A stretch of DNA of 47,923 nt from JBHIKY01 sp042139015 (GCF_042139015.1 NZ_JBHIKY010000028.1:1-47923); one strand, 5' to 3'; shown: positions 5,963-14,712, counted from the stretch's first letter. The notes: generated from the letters alone by a model not told the origin. Made by a program: numbers and translations.

Positions 5963-6880
5963 CTATTTTTGATTAAAACCCAGTAGAGCCTTATTTTCTC
6001 CTGCCAGGACGGGAATTTTCTTCTTTACTAAGCTGATGTTCACTGGGGTTTCCAAGTAAGTTTCCCCATCTGCATCTATTTTCATCGGCTGTTCGGTTTC
6101 GATGGTAATTTCAGATGCGCGAAGATGGTCAATTTCACTTTGGTTTGGATCCCACGTAAACGGGGTTTTCGTTCCGAAAAACTCTTTAACAAGAGGCGCG
6201 CCTCCCTGGTTAACAATAAATATATCAAATTTTCCATCCTCAATGGATATATTATCTACGGGAAGGCGATTCGTACCGATAAAACGTCCGTTAGCAACAA
6301 GTATCATTACTCCCTTGCGCTGAAATGATTCTCCATCAGCCTGTAATGTAAAAGAAAAAGGCTCTGTCGTTCCAATCGTTTGTATAGCACTGATAAAATA
6401 ACTTACTTTACCGAAAACACCTTTTAATTCTTCGTTAATATTTTCTGAAGTCTCGGCAATCATTCCTACTCCAAGAAAATTAACAAAATAATCATTGTTC
6501 ATTTTACCTATGTCCACGTTCCTTACTTCCCCACTCATAAGGGTTTCTGCTGACCGACGCAGGTTTTGAGGAATAGCCAGCTCTCTTGAAAAGTCATTGC
6601 ATGTTCCACCTGGCAGAATTGCCGCCACGGGGGGATTTTCAAGTGCTGCCAGACCGTTAAAGCACTCGTGTACAGTCCCGTCGCCTCCAAGAATAAAGAG
6701 AATGTCCACATCTTCAGTGAATCCCCTGCATATTTCTCCAGCATGGCCTTTATATTCCGTTTGTTTCAAGCTTAGTTCCTTGACATGAACTGCAATCGTA
6801 CCTATAACTGCATCTAATACTTTTTGATTTACCGCCTGTTCTTGATTTCCGTTATATAATAGCAGCCCTTTCTCGTACAT
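5963..6880 (-). CDS. YegS/DagK-type lipid (diacylglycerol) kinase
   Basis: A 305-aa member of the diacylglycerol kinase catalytic family, which phosphorylates a lipid or sphingoid alcohol at the membrane surface using ATP. Visible are the nucleotide motif GGDGTVHE (65-72) and PGGTCNDFSRE (90-100), the equivalent of the family's P-GT-ND-AR; a C-terminal beta-rich domain carries MKIDADGE. The frame is open to 6901, but the ATG at 6880 has AAAGGA 9 nt upstream while the outer ATG has none. It lies downstream of the 162-aa gene but behind a terminator. DgkB itself or a YegS paralogue cannot be told apart. Confidence 0.85.
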   Translation of the reverse strand: MYEKGLLLYNGNQEQAVNQKVLDAVIGTIAVHVKELSLKQTEYKGHAGEICRGFTEDVDILFILGGDGTVHECFNGLAALENPPVAAILPGGTCNDFSRELAIPQNLRRSAETLMSGEVRNVDIGKMNNDYFVNFLGVGMIAETSENINEELKGVFGKVSYFISAIQTIGTTEPFSFTLQADGESFQRKGVMILVANGRFIGTNRLPVDNISIEDGKFDIFIVNQGGAPLVKEFFGTKTPFTWDPNQSEIDHLRASEITIETEQPMKIDADGETYLETPVNISLVKKKIPVLAGENKALLGFNQK

Positions 6881-6949
6881 ATCAGCCAATCCTTTTCTCA
6901 TAAATTATGCTACTACATTATTTACCCAGATTACTAATTATTATAAACA

Positions 6950-6976
6950 AAAAGCCCCGCATGATAGCGAAGCTTT
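6950..6976 (-). terminator. Terminator of the gene at 6984-7472
   Basis: On the minus strand AAAGCTTCGC-tatcat-GCGGGGCTTTTTG forms an imperfect stem with a T-run, a few nt after the stop of the 162-aa gene. Confidence 0.6.
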
Positions 6977-6983
6977 GATTAAA

Positions 6984-7472
6984 TTACATATATTGTCGTT
7001 TCATTCTGATAAATTTTTCTGCAGACCTTATATGAACAGCTCGAAGCTCCCATGGATCTTTGGGAAAGTTTTTCTCAAGCCACCTCATTCCTTGGTATAT
7101 AACTTTTTGATTTTTTTCACTGCTTCCATCCATCAGCATCCAGGACGACCTGTTGCCATCAGTAGCAGAAGAAATTCCGAGAAAAATATATACTCCGTTA
7201 ATATAATTCTCTTCCACCAGTTGATAATTCCGAATTTCATGGAATACCTTCAGCATTTCGTCCATCACCGAAGGCAGGGAAAGAACATATTCCTTGGCAC
7301 TCGAAAATTCAGTAAACTTAATGGACTTCCACCCGTTTTTAATCGTGAACAACAGCTCTTGATTATTAGTAATGCTGCCATCAACCATACCTTTTAAAAG
7401 GAAATTAAGCAGTTCCTGCACAGTGTCAAAAGCTGTGGCTGCGGAGCTGCAGGTGTGATGATAATTCTTCAT
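6984..7472 (-). CDS. Hypothetical protein, 162 aa
   Basis: A soluble, mixed-charge protein of 162 aa with no signal peptide or membrane segment; the ATG has AGGAGG 7 nt upstream. A central hydrophobic strand (NGVYIFLGISS) is followed by a Trp/Met-containing stretch (SSWMLMDGSS), and the C-terminus is basic (FIRMKRQYM). No family or catalytic motif recognised. It is transcribed in the same direction as the DUF2325 gene, 32 nt after it, and may share that gene's Fur-controlled transcript. Confidence 0.7.
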   Translation of the reverse strand: MKNYHHTCSSAATAFDTVQELLNFLLKGMVDGSITNNQELLFTIKNGWKSIKFTEFSSAKEYVLSLPSVMDEMLKVFHEIRNYQLVEENYINGVYIFLGISSATDGNRSSWMLMDGSSEKNQKVIYQGMRWLEKNFPKDPWELRAVHIRSAEKFIRMKRQYM

Positions 7473-7504
7473 AACACTGCCTCCTGTCTCATCTCATTAA
7501 AGCT

Positions 7505-7819
7505 TTAGTCTTCAAAAAAAGGACAGCCTCTGCACACTTCCTTCGATTGGCTCATCGAACGATATATGGAACACCAGGAACGTTTTGCATAACAAATTGG
7601 AATCGCTCGTTCTTTTGCTTTTTCTTTTAATTTTGTTGAGACATTATGGTTGATAAAATCTGTTAATACTAGAACGAGATCAACTTTGTCGGGTATTTCT
7701 TTATGAACCATTTTCACTTTTCGGCCGCTGATATGTAGAATGTTTTCAAATCCTGCTTCCTTCAGGCGTGCTGGGATAGCTCCAAGCCTGTCCGCCCCGA
7801 CAATCAATAATGAATTCAA
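7505..7819 (-). CDS. DUF2325 family protein, Fur-regulated
   Basis: A DUF2325 protein with the family pattern: LLIVGADRLGAIPARL near the N-terminus, then LHISGRK, then VDLVLVLTDFINHNVS and a Cys-containing end (CYAKRSWCSIY, CRGCPFF). The frame is open to 7858, but that ATG lies inside a Fur box. The TTG at 7819 has GGAGG 9 nt upstream and gives 104 aa starting MNSLLIVGAD, as in the family. Four C-terminal cysteines suggest a metal or redox role (inference). The two Fur boxes in its promoter make an iron-homeostasis role likely; molecular function is unknown. Confidence 0.82.
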   Translation of the reverse strand: MNSLLIVGADRLGAIPARLKEAGFENILHISGRKVKMVHKEIPDKVDLVLVLTDFINHNVSTKLKEKAKERAIPICYAKRSWCSIYRSMSQSKEVCRGCPFFED

Positions 7820-7842
7820 TTTCTTCAGCCTCCAAACAAGAA

Positions 7843-7890
7843 TGAAAATTATTCTCATTTACATTTTTAGTTTATTGAAAATCATTCTCA
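7843..7890 (-). promoter_or_regulatory. Two tandem Fur boxes
   Basis: Two 7-1-7 inverted repeats, TGAAAAT-T-ATTCTCA (7843-7857) and TGAAAAT-C-ATTCTCA (7876-7890), both match the Fur core at 12-13 of 14 positions. They are 33 bp apart, centre to centre. They lie directly before the DUF2325 ribosome site and should make it iron-repressed. Confidence 0.8.
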
Positions 7891-7939
7891 ATGTCAATCT
7901 TTTTTTTGACTTTTAGACTTTACACACCGTATCAAACGA

Positions 7940-7968
7940 GTATGAATCTTTATGAAGTGCACACACTA
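7940..7968 (+). promoter_or_regulatory. Sigma-G-type promoter of splAB
   Basis: GTATG (7940-7944), 17 nt, CACACTA (7962-7968) fits the forespore sigma-G pattern gHATR-N17/18-CATWMTA with one mismatch. B. subtilis splAB is known to be sigma-G dependent, which supports the assignment. Confidence 0.6.
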
Positions 7969-7990
7969 TTCGTAAAAGAGGTGTTGATCC

Positions 7991-8227
7991 ATGCTTCATT
8001 TGTCTGAAATATCAGTTGGTGATAAGGTATATGTCATGTTTCGCAACCCTCACTCTCCTGATGTAGCAAACGTACATGAAACAATAGTGAGCGAGTCAGC
8101 TGAGACCGGAAATTTTTTTTTAACTGCAGATGGAGAAACTTATCCACTTGATGAGAGTTTCGCTCTTTTTTCATCACCGGAACAGGCTGAAGCAGCTTAT
8201 GAATATTACTTTTCCGTCGATAATTAA
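7991..8227 (+). CDS. splA: Spore photoproduct lyase regulator SplA
   Basis: A 78-aa acidic protein, similar to B. subtilis SplA in size and sequence (SVGDKVYVMFRNPHSPDV near the start; a second half with TADGETYPLDES and a C-terminal EQAEAAYEYYF helix). SplA is reported to limit expression of the splAB operon; some authors describe it as a TRAP-like protein. It lies 23 nt before splB under the sigma-G-like promoter, so both are made in the forespore. Confidence 0.88.
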   Translation: MLHLSEISVGDKVYVMFRNPHSPDVANVHETIVSESAETGNFFLTADGETYPLDESFALFSSPEQAEAAYEYYFSVDN

Positions 8228-8250
8228 ATACATTCGAAAAGGGGATTTTG

Positions 8251-9288
8251 TTGTTGGTTATTATTAAACCATTTACTCCTCAACTGGTTTATATCGAACC
8301 AGGTGCATTAGAGTATGATCTCGGGAGAGAATTAAAAGAAAAATTTACGAAAATGGGTCTTGAGATCAAAGAAACTACTTCACACAATCAAATTCGTAAT
8401 CTTCCAGGCAAAAATGACTTTCAAAAATACAGAATTGCTAAATCAACTCTCGTAGTCGGGGTTAGAAAAACTCTCACCTTTGATTCATCTAAACCATCTG
8501 CGGAATATGCAATTCCACTCGCCACAGGCTGTATGGGTCATTGTCATTATTGTTATCTGCAAACAACTATGGGCAGTAAACCATATATTAGAACTTATGT
8601 TAATGTAAATGAAATTCTTGCACAGGCAGATAAATATACCAATGCGCGAGCACCTGAAATTACTCGCTTTGAAGCCTCTTGTACTTCTGACATTGTCGGT
8701 ATTGACCATTTGACACACACTTTAAAAAGATCGATTGAGCATATTGGTAAAACAAAGTACGGGCGGCTTCGTTTTGTTACGAAGTTCCATCATGTTGATC
8801 ACTTACTTGATGCTGAGCATAATAACCACACCCGTTTTCGATTTAGTGTGAATGCTGATTACATTATTAAACAGTTTGAACCTGGAACTTCTCCACTGGA
8901 CCAGCGGTTGGAGGCCGCTGCAAAAGTTGCTGAAGCAGGTTACCCTCTGGGCTTCATTGTAGCTCCTATATATTTATATTCAGGGTGGGAAGATGGCTAT
9001 AAGGTTCTTTTCGAAAAACTTCACCAGAAGCTTCCGCAGACTGGTCGTTCCGGTCTGACCTTTGAATTTATTCAGCACCGTTTTACAAAACCAGCTAAAA
9101 AAGTAATTGCTAAAAACTACCCAATGACAAAGCTGGAGCTGAATGAGGAAAAAAGAAAATATAAATGGGGACGCTATGGGATAGGAAAATACGTTTATCA
9201 AACAGATGAACAAGAGATCATGAAAAATACGTTAAGAAGTTATATGGACAAATATTTCCCCAATGCTGAACTGGAATATTTCACTTAA
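8251..9288 (+). CDS. splB: Spore photoproduct lyase SplB (radical SAM)
   Basis: Repairs 5-thyminyl-5,6-dihydrothymine in germinating spores by direct reversal using a 5'-deoxyadenosyl radical. The [4Fe-4S]/SAM cysteines are C93, C97 and C100 in ATGCMGHCHYCYLQ. The hydrogen-donor Cys equivalent to B. subtilis C141 is C143 in FEASCTSD. Near-identity to SplB runs the whole length, ending PNAELEYFT. Two adjacent TTG codons (8248, 8251) follow AAAAGGGG; the second has the better 6-nt spacing and gives 345 aa. It follows splA directly. Confidence 0.97.
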   Translation: MLVIIKPFTPQLVYIEPGALEYDLGRELKEKFTKMGLEIKETTSHNQIRNLPGKNDFQKYRIAKSTLVVGVRKTLTFDSSKPSAEYAIPLATGCMGHCHYCYLQTTMGSKPYIRTYVNVNEILAQADKYTNARAPEITRFEASCTSDIVGIDHLTHTLKRSIEHIGKTKYGRLRFVTKFHHVDHLLDAEHNNHTRFRFSVNADYIIKQFEPGTSPLDQRLEAAAKVAEAGYPLGFIVAPIYLYSGWEDGYKVLFEKLHQKLPQTGRSGLTFEFIQHRFTKPAKKVIAKNYPMTKLELNEEKRKYKWGRYGIGKYVYQTDEQEIMKNTLRSYMDKYFPNAELEYFT

Positions 9289-9361
9289 GTAATCCCGTTA
9301 TGTTTGCAAATGAGAAAAGGAAGGAATATTCTCCGTGAGAATGAATGAAGGAGGATATTTG

Positions 9362-10384
9362 ATGCCACTGACAAATCAAAAGATCCAGTTAGCAGAAAGG
9401 CCATCCGGGCTGCCCAGTAAAGATACTTTTCATTTCGCGGACATTCCAATAGACGATCCAAAACTTGGAGAAGTACTAGTCAAAACGCTTTATGTATCTG
9501 TCGATCCTTATATGAGGGGACGGATGGAAAATGTTAAATCATATGTAGAACCTTTTGAACTACATGAGCCTATAAATGGCGGAGTAATCGGTGAAGTCGT
9601 GAAATCACATGCTGAAAAATTTCAGGAAGGGGATATTATCACTGGAAATCTCCCCTGGCAGCACTATTCGATCGCTTCAGAGGTTGAAGTACGGTCGATT
9701 GACCCTGAAGCAGCTCCCTTAACAGCCCACCTTGGAATTCTAGGCATGCCAGGTTTGACTGCTTATTTTGGCATGACAGATATCGGAAGTCCAAAAGAAG
9801 GAGAAACTGTGGTCGTTTCCGGAGGAGCTGGAGCGGTCGGTTCAGCTGCCGGCCAGATTGCCAAAATCTCCGGAGCCCGCGTTGTAGGAATCGCAGGCAG
9901 CAACGAGAAAACAGCTTTGATGAGAGAATTAGGTTTTGATGAGACGATTAATTACCGTACAGAAAAAAAGATGTCAGAAGCTATTAAACGAACGTGCCCA
10001 AATGGAGTGGATGTTTACTTTGATAACGTTGGAGGTGAGATTTCTGACGTTGTTCTGAACCGCCTGAATACGTTTGCGCGGATCGTGCAGTGCGGGGCGA
10101 TTGCCTCTTACAATGTAGAAGGAGAAGATATCGGTCCGCGGGTCCAGACGAAATTAATTAAATCAAGTGCTTTAATGAAAGGATTTATTGTTGCAGATTA
10201 TGCAAGTCGATTTCAGGAAGGTGCCCGCCAGCTTGGTCAATGGCTGAATGAAGGAAAATTAAAGTATGAGGAAACAATCGTTGAGGGCTTTGAAAATATA
10301 CCGGATGCATTTCTTGGATTGTTTAGAGGAGAAAACACAGGCAAACAAATAGTTAAAACAGCCGAAACAGAGCACAACAGCTAA
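9362..10384 (+). CDS. NADP-dependent oxidoreductase, YfmJ/CurA-type MDR
   Basis: A zinc-free medium-chain reductase of 340 aa related to leukotriene B4 12-hydroxydehydrogenase/curcumin reductase, which reduces alpha,beta-unsaturated ketones with NADPH. Seen are VDPYMRGRM in the catalytic fold, the nucleotide loop SGGAGAVGSAAGQ, and YFDNVGGE. The longer frame (9335) has no ribosome site; ATG 9362 follows AAGGAGG. Length and sequence resemble B. subtilis YfmJ (339 aa). It is a single gene followed by the long repeat region. Confidence 0.92.
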   Translation: MPLTNQKIQLAERPSGLPSKDTFHFADIPIDDPKLGEVLVKTLYVSVDPYMRGRMENVKSYVEPFELHEPINGGVIGEVVKSHAEKFQEGDIITGNLPWQHYSIASEVEVRSIDPEAAPLTAHLGILGMPGLTAYFGMTDIGSPKEGETVVVSGGAGAVGSAAGQIAKISGARVVGIAGSNEKTALMRELGFDETINYRTEKKMSEAIKRTCPNGVDVYFDNVGGEISDVVLNRLNTFARIVQCGAIASYNVEGEDIGPRVQTKLIKSSALMKGFIVADYASRFQEGARQLGQWLNEGKLKYEETIVEGFENIPDAFLGLFRGENTGKQIVKTAETEHNS

Positions 10385-10499
10385 AATCTGTTAAATGGCA
10401 AGTTTTTAGATTGTTATTAAATCGGGGCAATATCAAAAGACTTTTCAAAAAATTCACTCCCCCCACTCTGGTGGTTCAATTCACACCAAAACAAGTTAT

Positions 10500-10720
10500 G
10501 GGGCTGTATTATAAATGATACTCCCCCCTTTTGAATGGTAAAAAAAGCAGTGGACAAGTCCTTCGCTTTCCGTGGGCAGCGCTTCAGCTAACCGGGCGAA
10601 ACCCGCGCCCGGCGGATCTTCAGCCGCTGCTCTTCCCACAGGAGTCTTCGGACTTGTCCCCTGCTATCTTCTATTTAGGATGCTACTTTTTCTATAAAAA
10701 GGGGCTTTTGCTACAGCCCC
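10500..10720 (+). repeat. R1 dispersed repeat, copy B
   Basis: A full copy of 221 bp with inverted ends ggggctgta / tacagcccc. The central hairpin differs from copy A: the right arm is cgcccggcggatcttcagc, so only an inner CCGGGCG-type stem and outer arms (ggacaagtcc / ggacttgtcc) pair. It lies in an 842-bp gene-free stretch (10385-11226). Open frames across it run through the palindrome and are not genes. Confidence 0.85.
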
Positions 10721-10779
10721 ATTATTTTTTGGGAGAATGTCAACTGTTTATTAACCTTTTGATACTGCCCTGGTTGTTA

Positions 10780-11172
10780 CCTATGAGTTTTCATACTATG
10801 CTCCGTCAAAACGCTGCGCTTTCCACGGGCACGGCTCATGTCTCTCCATCAGAAAGAACACTGCCTGTGGAGTCTTGAGACTCGTGCTGTCCCTCGACGC
10901 ACAGGACGTGGCCGCATTTAATCGACCAGGAGTCTCGCATTTTGACTACGCAAATGACCTGATTTCTCATTCAAAGAAAATAATATTCGTCTTTCCAGAG
11001 GCTATTTTTATTTGTCCCAGCCACTCCAATGTCACGCTGTTGGTGTATATTCTTCGATTGAAGAACGGAAGGCGGCGACTCCAGGTGGTTTTCTGTGCAC
11101 ATGAAAATGGAGTAAGGATTGAACTCATTCTCACTCCATTTTCTCATTGTAAAGGACTTTCGACACAGCCCC
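10780..11172 (+). repeat. R2 dispersed repeat, copy B
   Basis: A second foldback repeat: GTCAAAACGC near 10806 and GCATTTTGAC near 10938 form its outer arms, and acgggcacggctc / gactcgtgctgtccc the inner ones. It ends with cgacacagcccc, an inverted relative of the R1 end. About 240 bp are shared with 44357-44566, including the tail ggctatttttatttgtcc, plus a separate block cgattgaagaa-ggaaggcgg. The 50-bp spacer between R1 and R2 (cattattttttgggagaa-gtcaactg) recurs at 44816-44863, so R1 and R2 travel together. Confidence 0.75.
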
Positions 11173-11226
11173 GTTAAAAAGTAGTACAGTCGACAACCGG
11201 TGAAAACGGAGGGTGCAGCAGCTTTT

Positions 11227-13038
11227 TTAATCCTTCCTTTCATGTGATGGTGGTCCCAGGCTGACCACAGTATCTCCCGGTTCAGGTTTGATATTATTTA
11301 TTTCTGCGGTAAAGAACTCAATTTTGCCAGATTGCTTTAATACAAATAATAGCAGAGAATGACCATTTCGCTCTTTTTTATACTGTTCAAATGTAAAAAT
11401 CTTAGATAATTTTGTTTTTCTTAGAACATAGCCTTTGTCGAGCTTTCGATTCAACTCTTCAAACGTCTCTCCCTTTTTGAATAACACCCTGCCGCCAATA
11501 CGTTGAACAAGATCGTCAGGATGATCCTTTTCCGGGTCGTGCCAGCTTAACTGAAATAAATCATTTCTCCCAATCTCCGGCACGAATGTTGTACAGACTA
11601 AAGAATTATAGGAATCCCGATCTGTTGCCGCGATCAAGTGTTCATAAGGGGTCATATCAAGATAATACTCCGTTTGTTCTGATAATATCTCTCCCCTGTA
11701 ATAAGGGATGGATGCACTACGCGCTGTAAATAAATGCTCGAAAGAGGAATCTGTAATCATTACAGGAACCTTCAGCTGTTTAAATACTTTAGCAAGCTCT
11801 GTGCTGAACCTGCTTCCTCCAACAATTATAACTCCTGGCTTCCCATCCATTGATAACCCCAGTTTTTTCGCCATAGGACCAATCGTAAATCCGTGAGCTA
11901 AAACCGTGGCAAACACGAGGCCGAATGTAAGAGGTGTCACAATAGATGCACCAGGATAACCTGCTTCAGCAAGTACATTTGCAAAATATCCGGCTACGGT
12001 CAAGGCTACAATTCCACGTGGAGCTATCCAGCCAATTAACGCTTTTTCTTTCATGGAAAGCTCAGTATTAAAAGTTGATAACCAAATCGACAGCGGCCTC
12101 ACAATAAATAACATCAGTGCAACATAAGCAAGGATATTTGGTGTAAAAATCTGCATTAAAGTTTCTCTTTCAAGAGAAGCCGTCAGCATTATAAAAATCC
12201 CTGAAATTAAGAGGATCGATATATTTTCTTTGAAATGTCTCATATCACTTAAAGATGCTATATGCATATTAGCAAGTGTCATCCCCATTGCCGTTACCGC
12301 AAGCAGGCCCGTTTCATGCATAACTTCATCGGCAAGGGTGAAGCAGGCAATGACAACTGCAAACACAATCGGAGATTTTAAAAACTCTGGAACATATCCG
12401 TGCTTAAACATCCAGCCAATTCCCAGTCCACAGCCCCAGCCAACGATTACAGCAAAAACAGAGGCAAGCAGGAATAGGAGAAGTACTTCGATTGTAATTG
12501 TCTCTACTGTTAAAAATTGAATGATCTCGAAAGCAAATACAGCGAGCAGCGCCCCAAATGGGTCTACAACAATACCTTCCCATTTTAAAATTGCTGCAGG
12601 ACGAGGTTTTAATTTCGCCTGCCTGAGCATCGGGAGAATTACTGTCGGCCCGGTTACTATAAACAATCCACCTATTACAAAGGAAACCGCCCACGAAAGT
12701 CCAGCGATATAAAAGGCTGTTAAAGAACCAAGTATCCAGGCAATAAAGGCTCCGAGAGTAATAATCCGGTAGACAGATTTACCAAGGCCGCGAATCTCGC
12801 GAAAATCAAGATTCAGACTACCTTCAAATAATATAATTGCCACTGCCATGGAAATGATGGGCTGAAAAAGATCCCCAAAATCTTCTTCGGGATTCATGAA
12901 ACCAAGAATTGGTCCAATTAACAGTCCTGCTACAGACATCACAACGATCGCCGGTAAGCGAAACCGCCAGGCCAGCCACTGAGAGCCGATACCGACCGCT
13001 CCGATCAGCATAAGGTGAGACAATAATGAGTCAAACAT
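11227..13038 (-). CDS. CPA1-type Na+(K+)/H+ antiporter with RCK-like C-terminus
   Basis: A 603-aa inner-membrane antiporter. The N-terminal 390 residues are about 12 hydrophobic segments with CPA motifs (ILFEGSLNLDF, GPTVILPM, GIVVDPFGA with the ion-site Asp, and APRGIVAL). The cytosolic part has a Rossmann-like TrkA-N region from about residue 400 (GVIIVGGSRFSTELAKV) and a TrkA-C-like end (GDTVVSLGPP). The ATG at 13038 follows AAAGGA at 8 nt; the longer frame from 13074 lacks a site. Likely role: Na+ extrusion and pH homeostasis, gated by a nucleotide. It diverges from the selenoprotein candidate. Confidence 0.9.
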   Translation of the reverse strand: MFDSLLSHLMLIGAVGIGSQWLAWRFRLPAIVVMSVAGLLIGPILGFMNPEEDFGDLFQPIISMAVAIILFEGSLNLDFREIRGLGKSVYRIITLGAFIAWILGSLTAFYIAGLSWAVSFVIGGLFIVTGPTVILPMLRQAKLKPRPAAILKWEGIVVDPFGALLAVFAFEIIQFLTVETITIEVLLLFLLASVFAVIVGWGCGLGIGWMFKHGYVPEFLKSPIVFAVVIACFTLADEVMHETGLLAVTAMGMTLANMHIASLSDMRHFKENISILLISGIFIMLTASLERETLMQIFTPNILAYVALMLFIVRPLSIWLSTFNTELSMKEKALIGWIAPRGIVALTVAGYFANVLAEAGYPGASIVTPLTFGLVFATVLAHGFTIGPMAKKLGLSMDGKPGVIIVGGSRFSTELAKVFKQLKVPVMITDSSFEHLFTARSASIPYYRGEILSEQTEYYLDMTPYEHLIAATDRDSYNSLVCTTFVPEIGRNDLFQLSWHDPEKDHPDDLVQRIGGRVLFKKGETFEELNRKLDKGYVLRKTKLSKIFTFEQYKKERNGHSLLLFVLKQSGKIEFFTAEINNIKPEPGDTVVSLGPPSHERKD

Positions 13039-13229
13039 ATTCAAAGTCCTTTCTTTTTCTTTATGAATAGTCACTGCTCACCCGGTTTTCTCCACTCCAA
13101 TGGATTTGGTGAGATATAATTCAATCAAATAATCATCTTATCACGACTCACCCATTATGAAAAAAGAAATATCTTTGGATTCCTTTGTTCTACACTTTAT
13201 ACTGATGGTAAGCGCAAAGGAGGTATATT

Positions 13230-13784
13230 ATGAATCTGAATTATACAATTTCTGATACCGACGGCTCTTCCCATGTGTTAAATCAATTAATGCATGATGA
13301 AAAAACTTTACTTATATTTGTTCGTCATCCCGGATGACCTATCTGCCGGGAGTACCTTGCGCAGTTGCGCGAGAATGCAGATAGTATTCAAAAACAGAAC
13401 ATTCACATCAGAATAATTTTCCCTGCTCCTTATTCTCTTGTTGGATCCTTTGAGCAGGCTTTCGGCCCGTATCCTTTTCCCCTCTATGCCGATCCTGATC
13501 GAAAGGCTTTCCGTGGGATGGGTCACGATACAGCTAATAAAGCTAAGCTTCTTGCGAAGGCTGCCGGCGGAATTTTAAGCGGTCGAGTCAAAGATTTTAT
13601 TCCTAAAGATCCTTCTAAAAAGAAAGTAACCCTCCAGTCTATGAAAACGACGGATGTTTACATTCAGGGAGGCACATGGCTTTTCAATGAAAATAATGAA
13701 GATATATGGACCCACCTTGATGACTCCCCGGAAAATCATGCATCCATCAGCCAAATTATTAACGTTATTAATAATCGCTTTTAA
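13230..13784 (+). CDS. Putative selenoprotein: AhpC/TSA_2 (Prx-like) thiol oxidoreductase, in-frame TGA = Sec
   Basis: A frame of 184 codons, start ATG 13230 with AAAGGAGG, interrupted only by TGA at 13335-13337 (codon 36). The context FVRHPG-U-PICREYLAQLR is the active site of the AhpC-TSA_2 (PF13911) thioredoxin-fold family, normally FxRHxGCPxCRE. The TGA thus stands exactly at the peroxidatic/redox Cys of a CxxC, giving U36-P-I-C39. Family features continue after it (FPLYADPDRKAFRGMG, 3 hydrophobic strands). A 7-bp hairpin with AGTT loop begins 18 nt after the TGA and fits bacterial SECIS rules. Alternatives are a nonsense mutation or an error. No selenium genes are in the window. Confidence 0.8.
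13356..13373 (+). promoter_or_regulatory. Candidate bacterial SECIS hairpin
   Basis: CTTGCGC-AGTT-GCGCGAG forms a 7-bp stem (one G-U pair) with a 4-nt loop whose second base is G. The loop starts 25 nt after the UGA, within the 16-37 nt window described for bacterial SECIS elements, and lies in the coding sequence as expected for SelB recognition. Confidence 0.55.
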
Positions 13785-13798
13785 GAATAGCTCAGCTT

Positions 13799-13843
13799 AA
13801 AGAAAACGGACGACGGGTTAAACCCTCATCGTCCGTTTTCTTT
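13799..13843. terminator. Strong bidirectional terminator
   Basis: A 15-bp perfect stem, AAAGAAAACGGACGA with its complement TCGTCCGTTTTCTTT, has a 15-nt loop and ends in T-rich tracts on both strands. It serves the selenoprotein candidate (plus) and the transglutaminase-like gene (minus). Confidence 0.9.
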
Positions 13844-14693
13844 AATTATTTATCAGCTGGACGCTGACCTTCACATCCAGAGTCTGCTGCCCTCCACGAT
13901 ACATTCCTTGAAATGGGCTGACATCTGCATAGTCCCTTCCTGTGCCAACCCTTATATGCTGTTCAAGCGCCTCTACATTGTTGGTCGGATCCAGTCCGGC
14001 CCAGCCTATACCGGGCATCATTACCTCTACCCAGGCATGGGTGGCAGAATCACCTACAAGGGCCGAGTTCTCACCTACATACAGGTAACCGCTGACATAA
14101 CGCGCGGGGATTCCTCTCGCTCTTAATGCGCCAAGCATAATATGAGTATAGTCCTGGCAGACACCTTTTCTCAGTGGAAATGCTTCATGTGCTTTGGTCA
14201 TTACATTTGTGGCTGAGCCATCATAATAAATCTGTTCATGCAGCCAGCGCATCAGTTCAATGGAAAACTCTATTGGATTTTCAATATCTCCAATCTGCTT
14301 CAGTATATCTTCATATTGATTTTTATATAAGAACGTGAACGGCGTGTCGTTTAGAAACGATAAATAATGGTTGCGAAACATTTCTGAATAAAAAATTTCC
14401 TTCATCTCGGGAGAAAATTTCACCATCCTTAAAAAGGGGCTTTTTTGAATACTGACAGTGGATGTCGTTTTCACTTCAAGTGAACTGTGTTTTTCTGCAA
14501 TGAAAAATGTTTCTACGTGATTTCCCCAGATGTCAGTATGCTCTTTCGTCAAAGTGGAAGGTGTCAATTCCGAACGGTATTCTAATAAGCGCTGGCATTC
14601 ATCAGATCGAGGCTTCAACCTAATTTCATTCATGCTTTGATCTACTGGGTTATCATAGTAGAATGTATTGATATGTTCAATGTTATATTTCAT
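13842..14693 (-). CDS. Transglutaminase-like cysteine protease/amidase
   Basis: A 283-aa cytosolic protein with an N-terminal Bact_transglu_N beta domain (residues 1-80) and a transglutaminase-like papain-fold core. The catalytic triad is visible: C179 in GVCQDYTHI, H219 in ATHAWVEV, D235 in WAGLDPTNN. It is the last gene of a three-gene unit with the alpha-E protein (19 nt upstream) and the circularly permuted ATP-grasp protein. This trio is widespread in bacteria; the product is unknown, but ATP-grasp plus amidase/ligase logic suggests formation and cleavage of a peptide or isopeptide bond. Triad intact, so probably active. Confidence 0.9.
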   Translation of the reverse strand: MKYNIEHINTFYYDNPVDQSMNEIRLKPRSDECQRLLEYRSELTPSTLTKEHTDIWGNHVETFFIAEKHSSLEVKTTSTVSIQKSPFLRMVKFSPEMKEIFYSEMFRNHYLSFLNDTPFTFLYKNQYEDILKQIGDIENPIEFSIELMRWLHEQIYYDGSATNVMTKAHEAFPLRKGVCQDYTHIMLGALRARGIPARYVSGYLYVGENSALVGDSATHAWVEVMMPGIGWAGLDPTNNVEALEQHIRVGTGRDYADVSPFQGMYRGGQQTLDVKVSVQLINN

Positions 14694-14712
14694 GGCTCCT
14701 TCACCTCTGTTA

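Noticed and set aside
10531..11177. Two plus-strand frames (115 and 100 aa) between YfmJ-like gene and antiporter
   Set aside because: They run through the R1/R2 palindromes, change with each repeat copy and lack ribosome sites.
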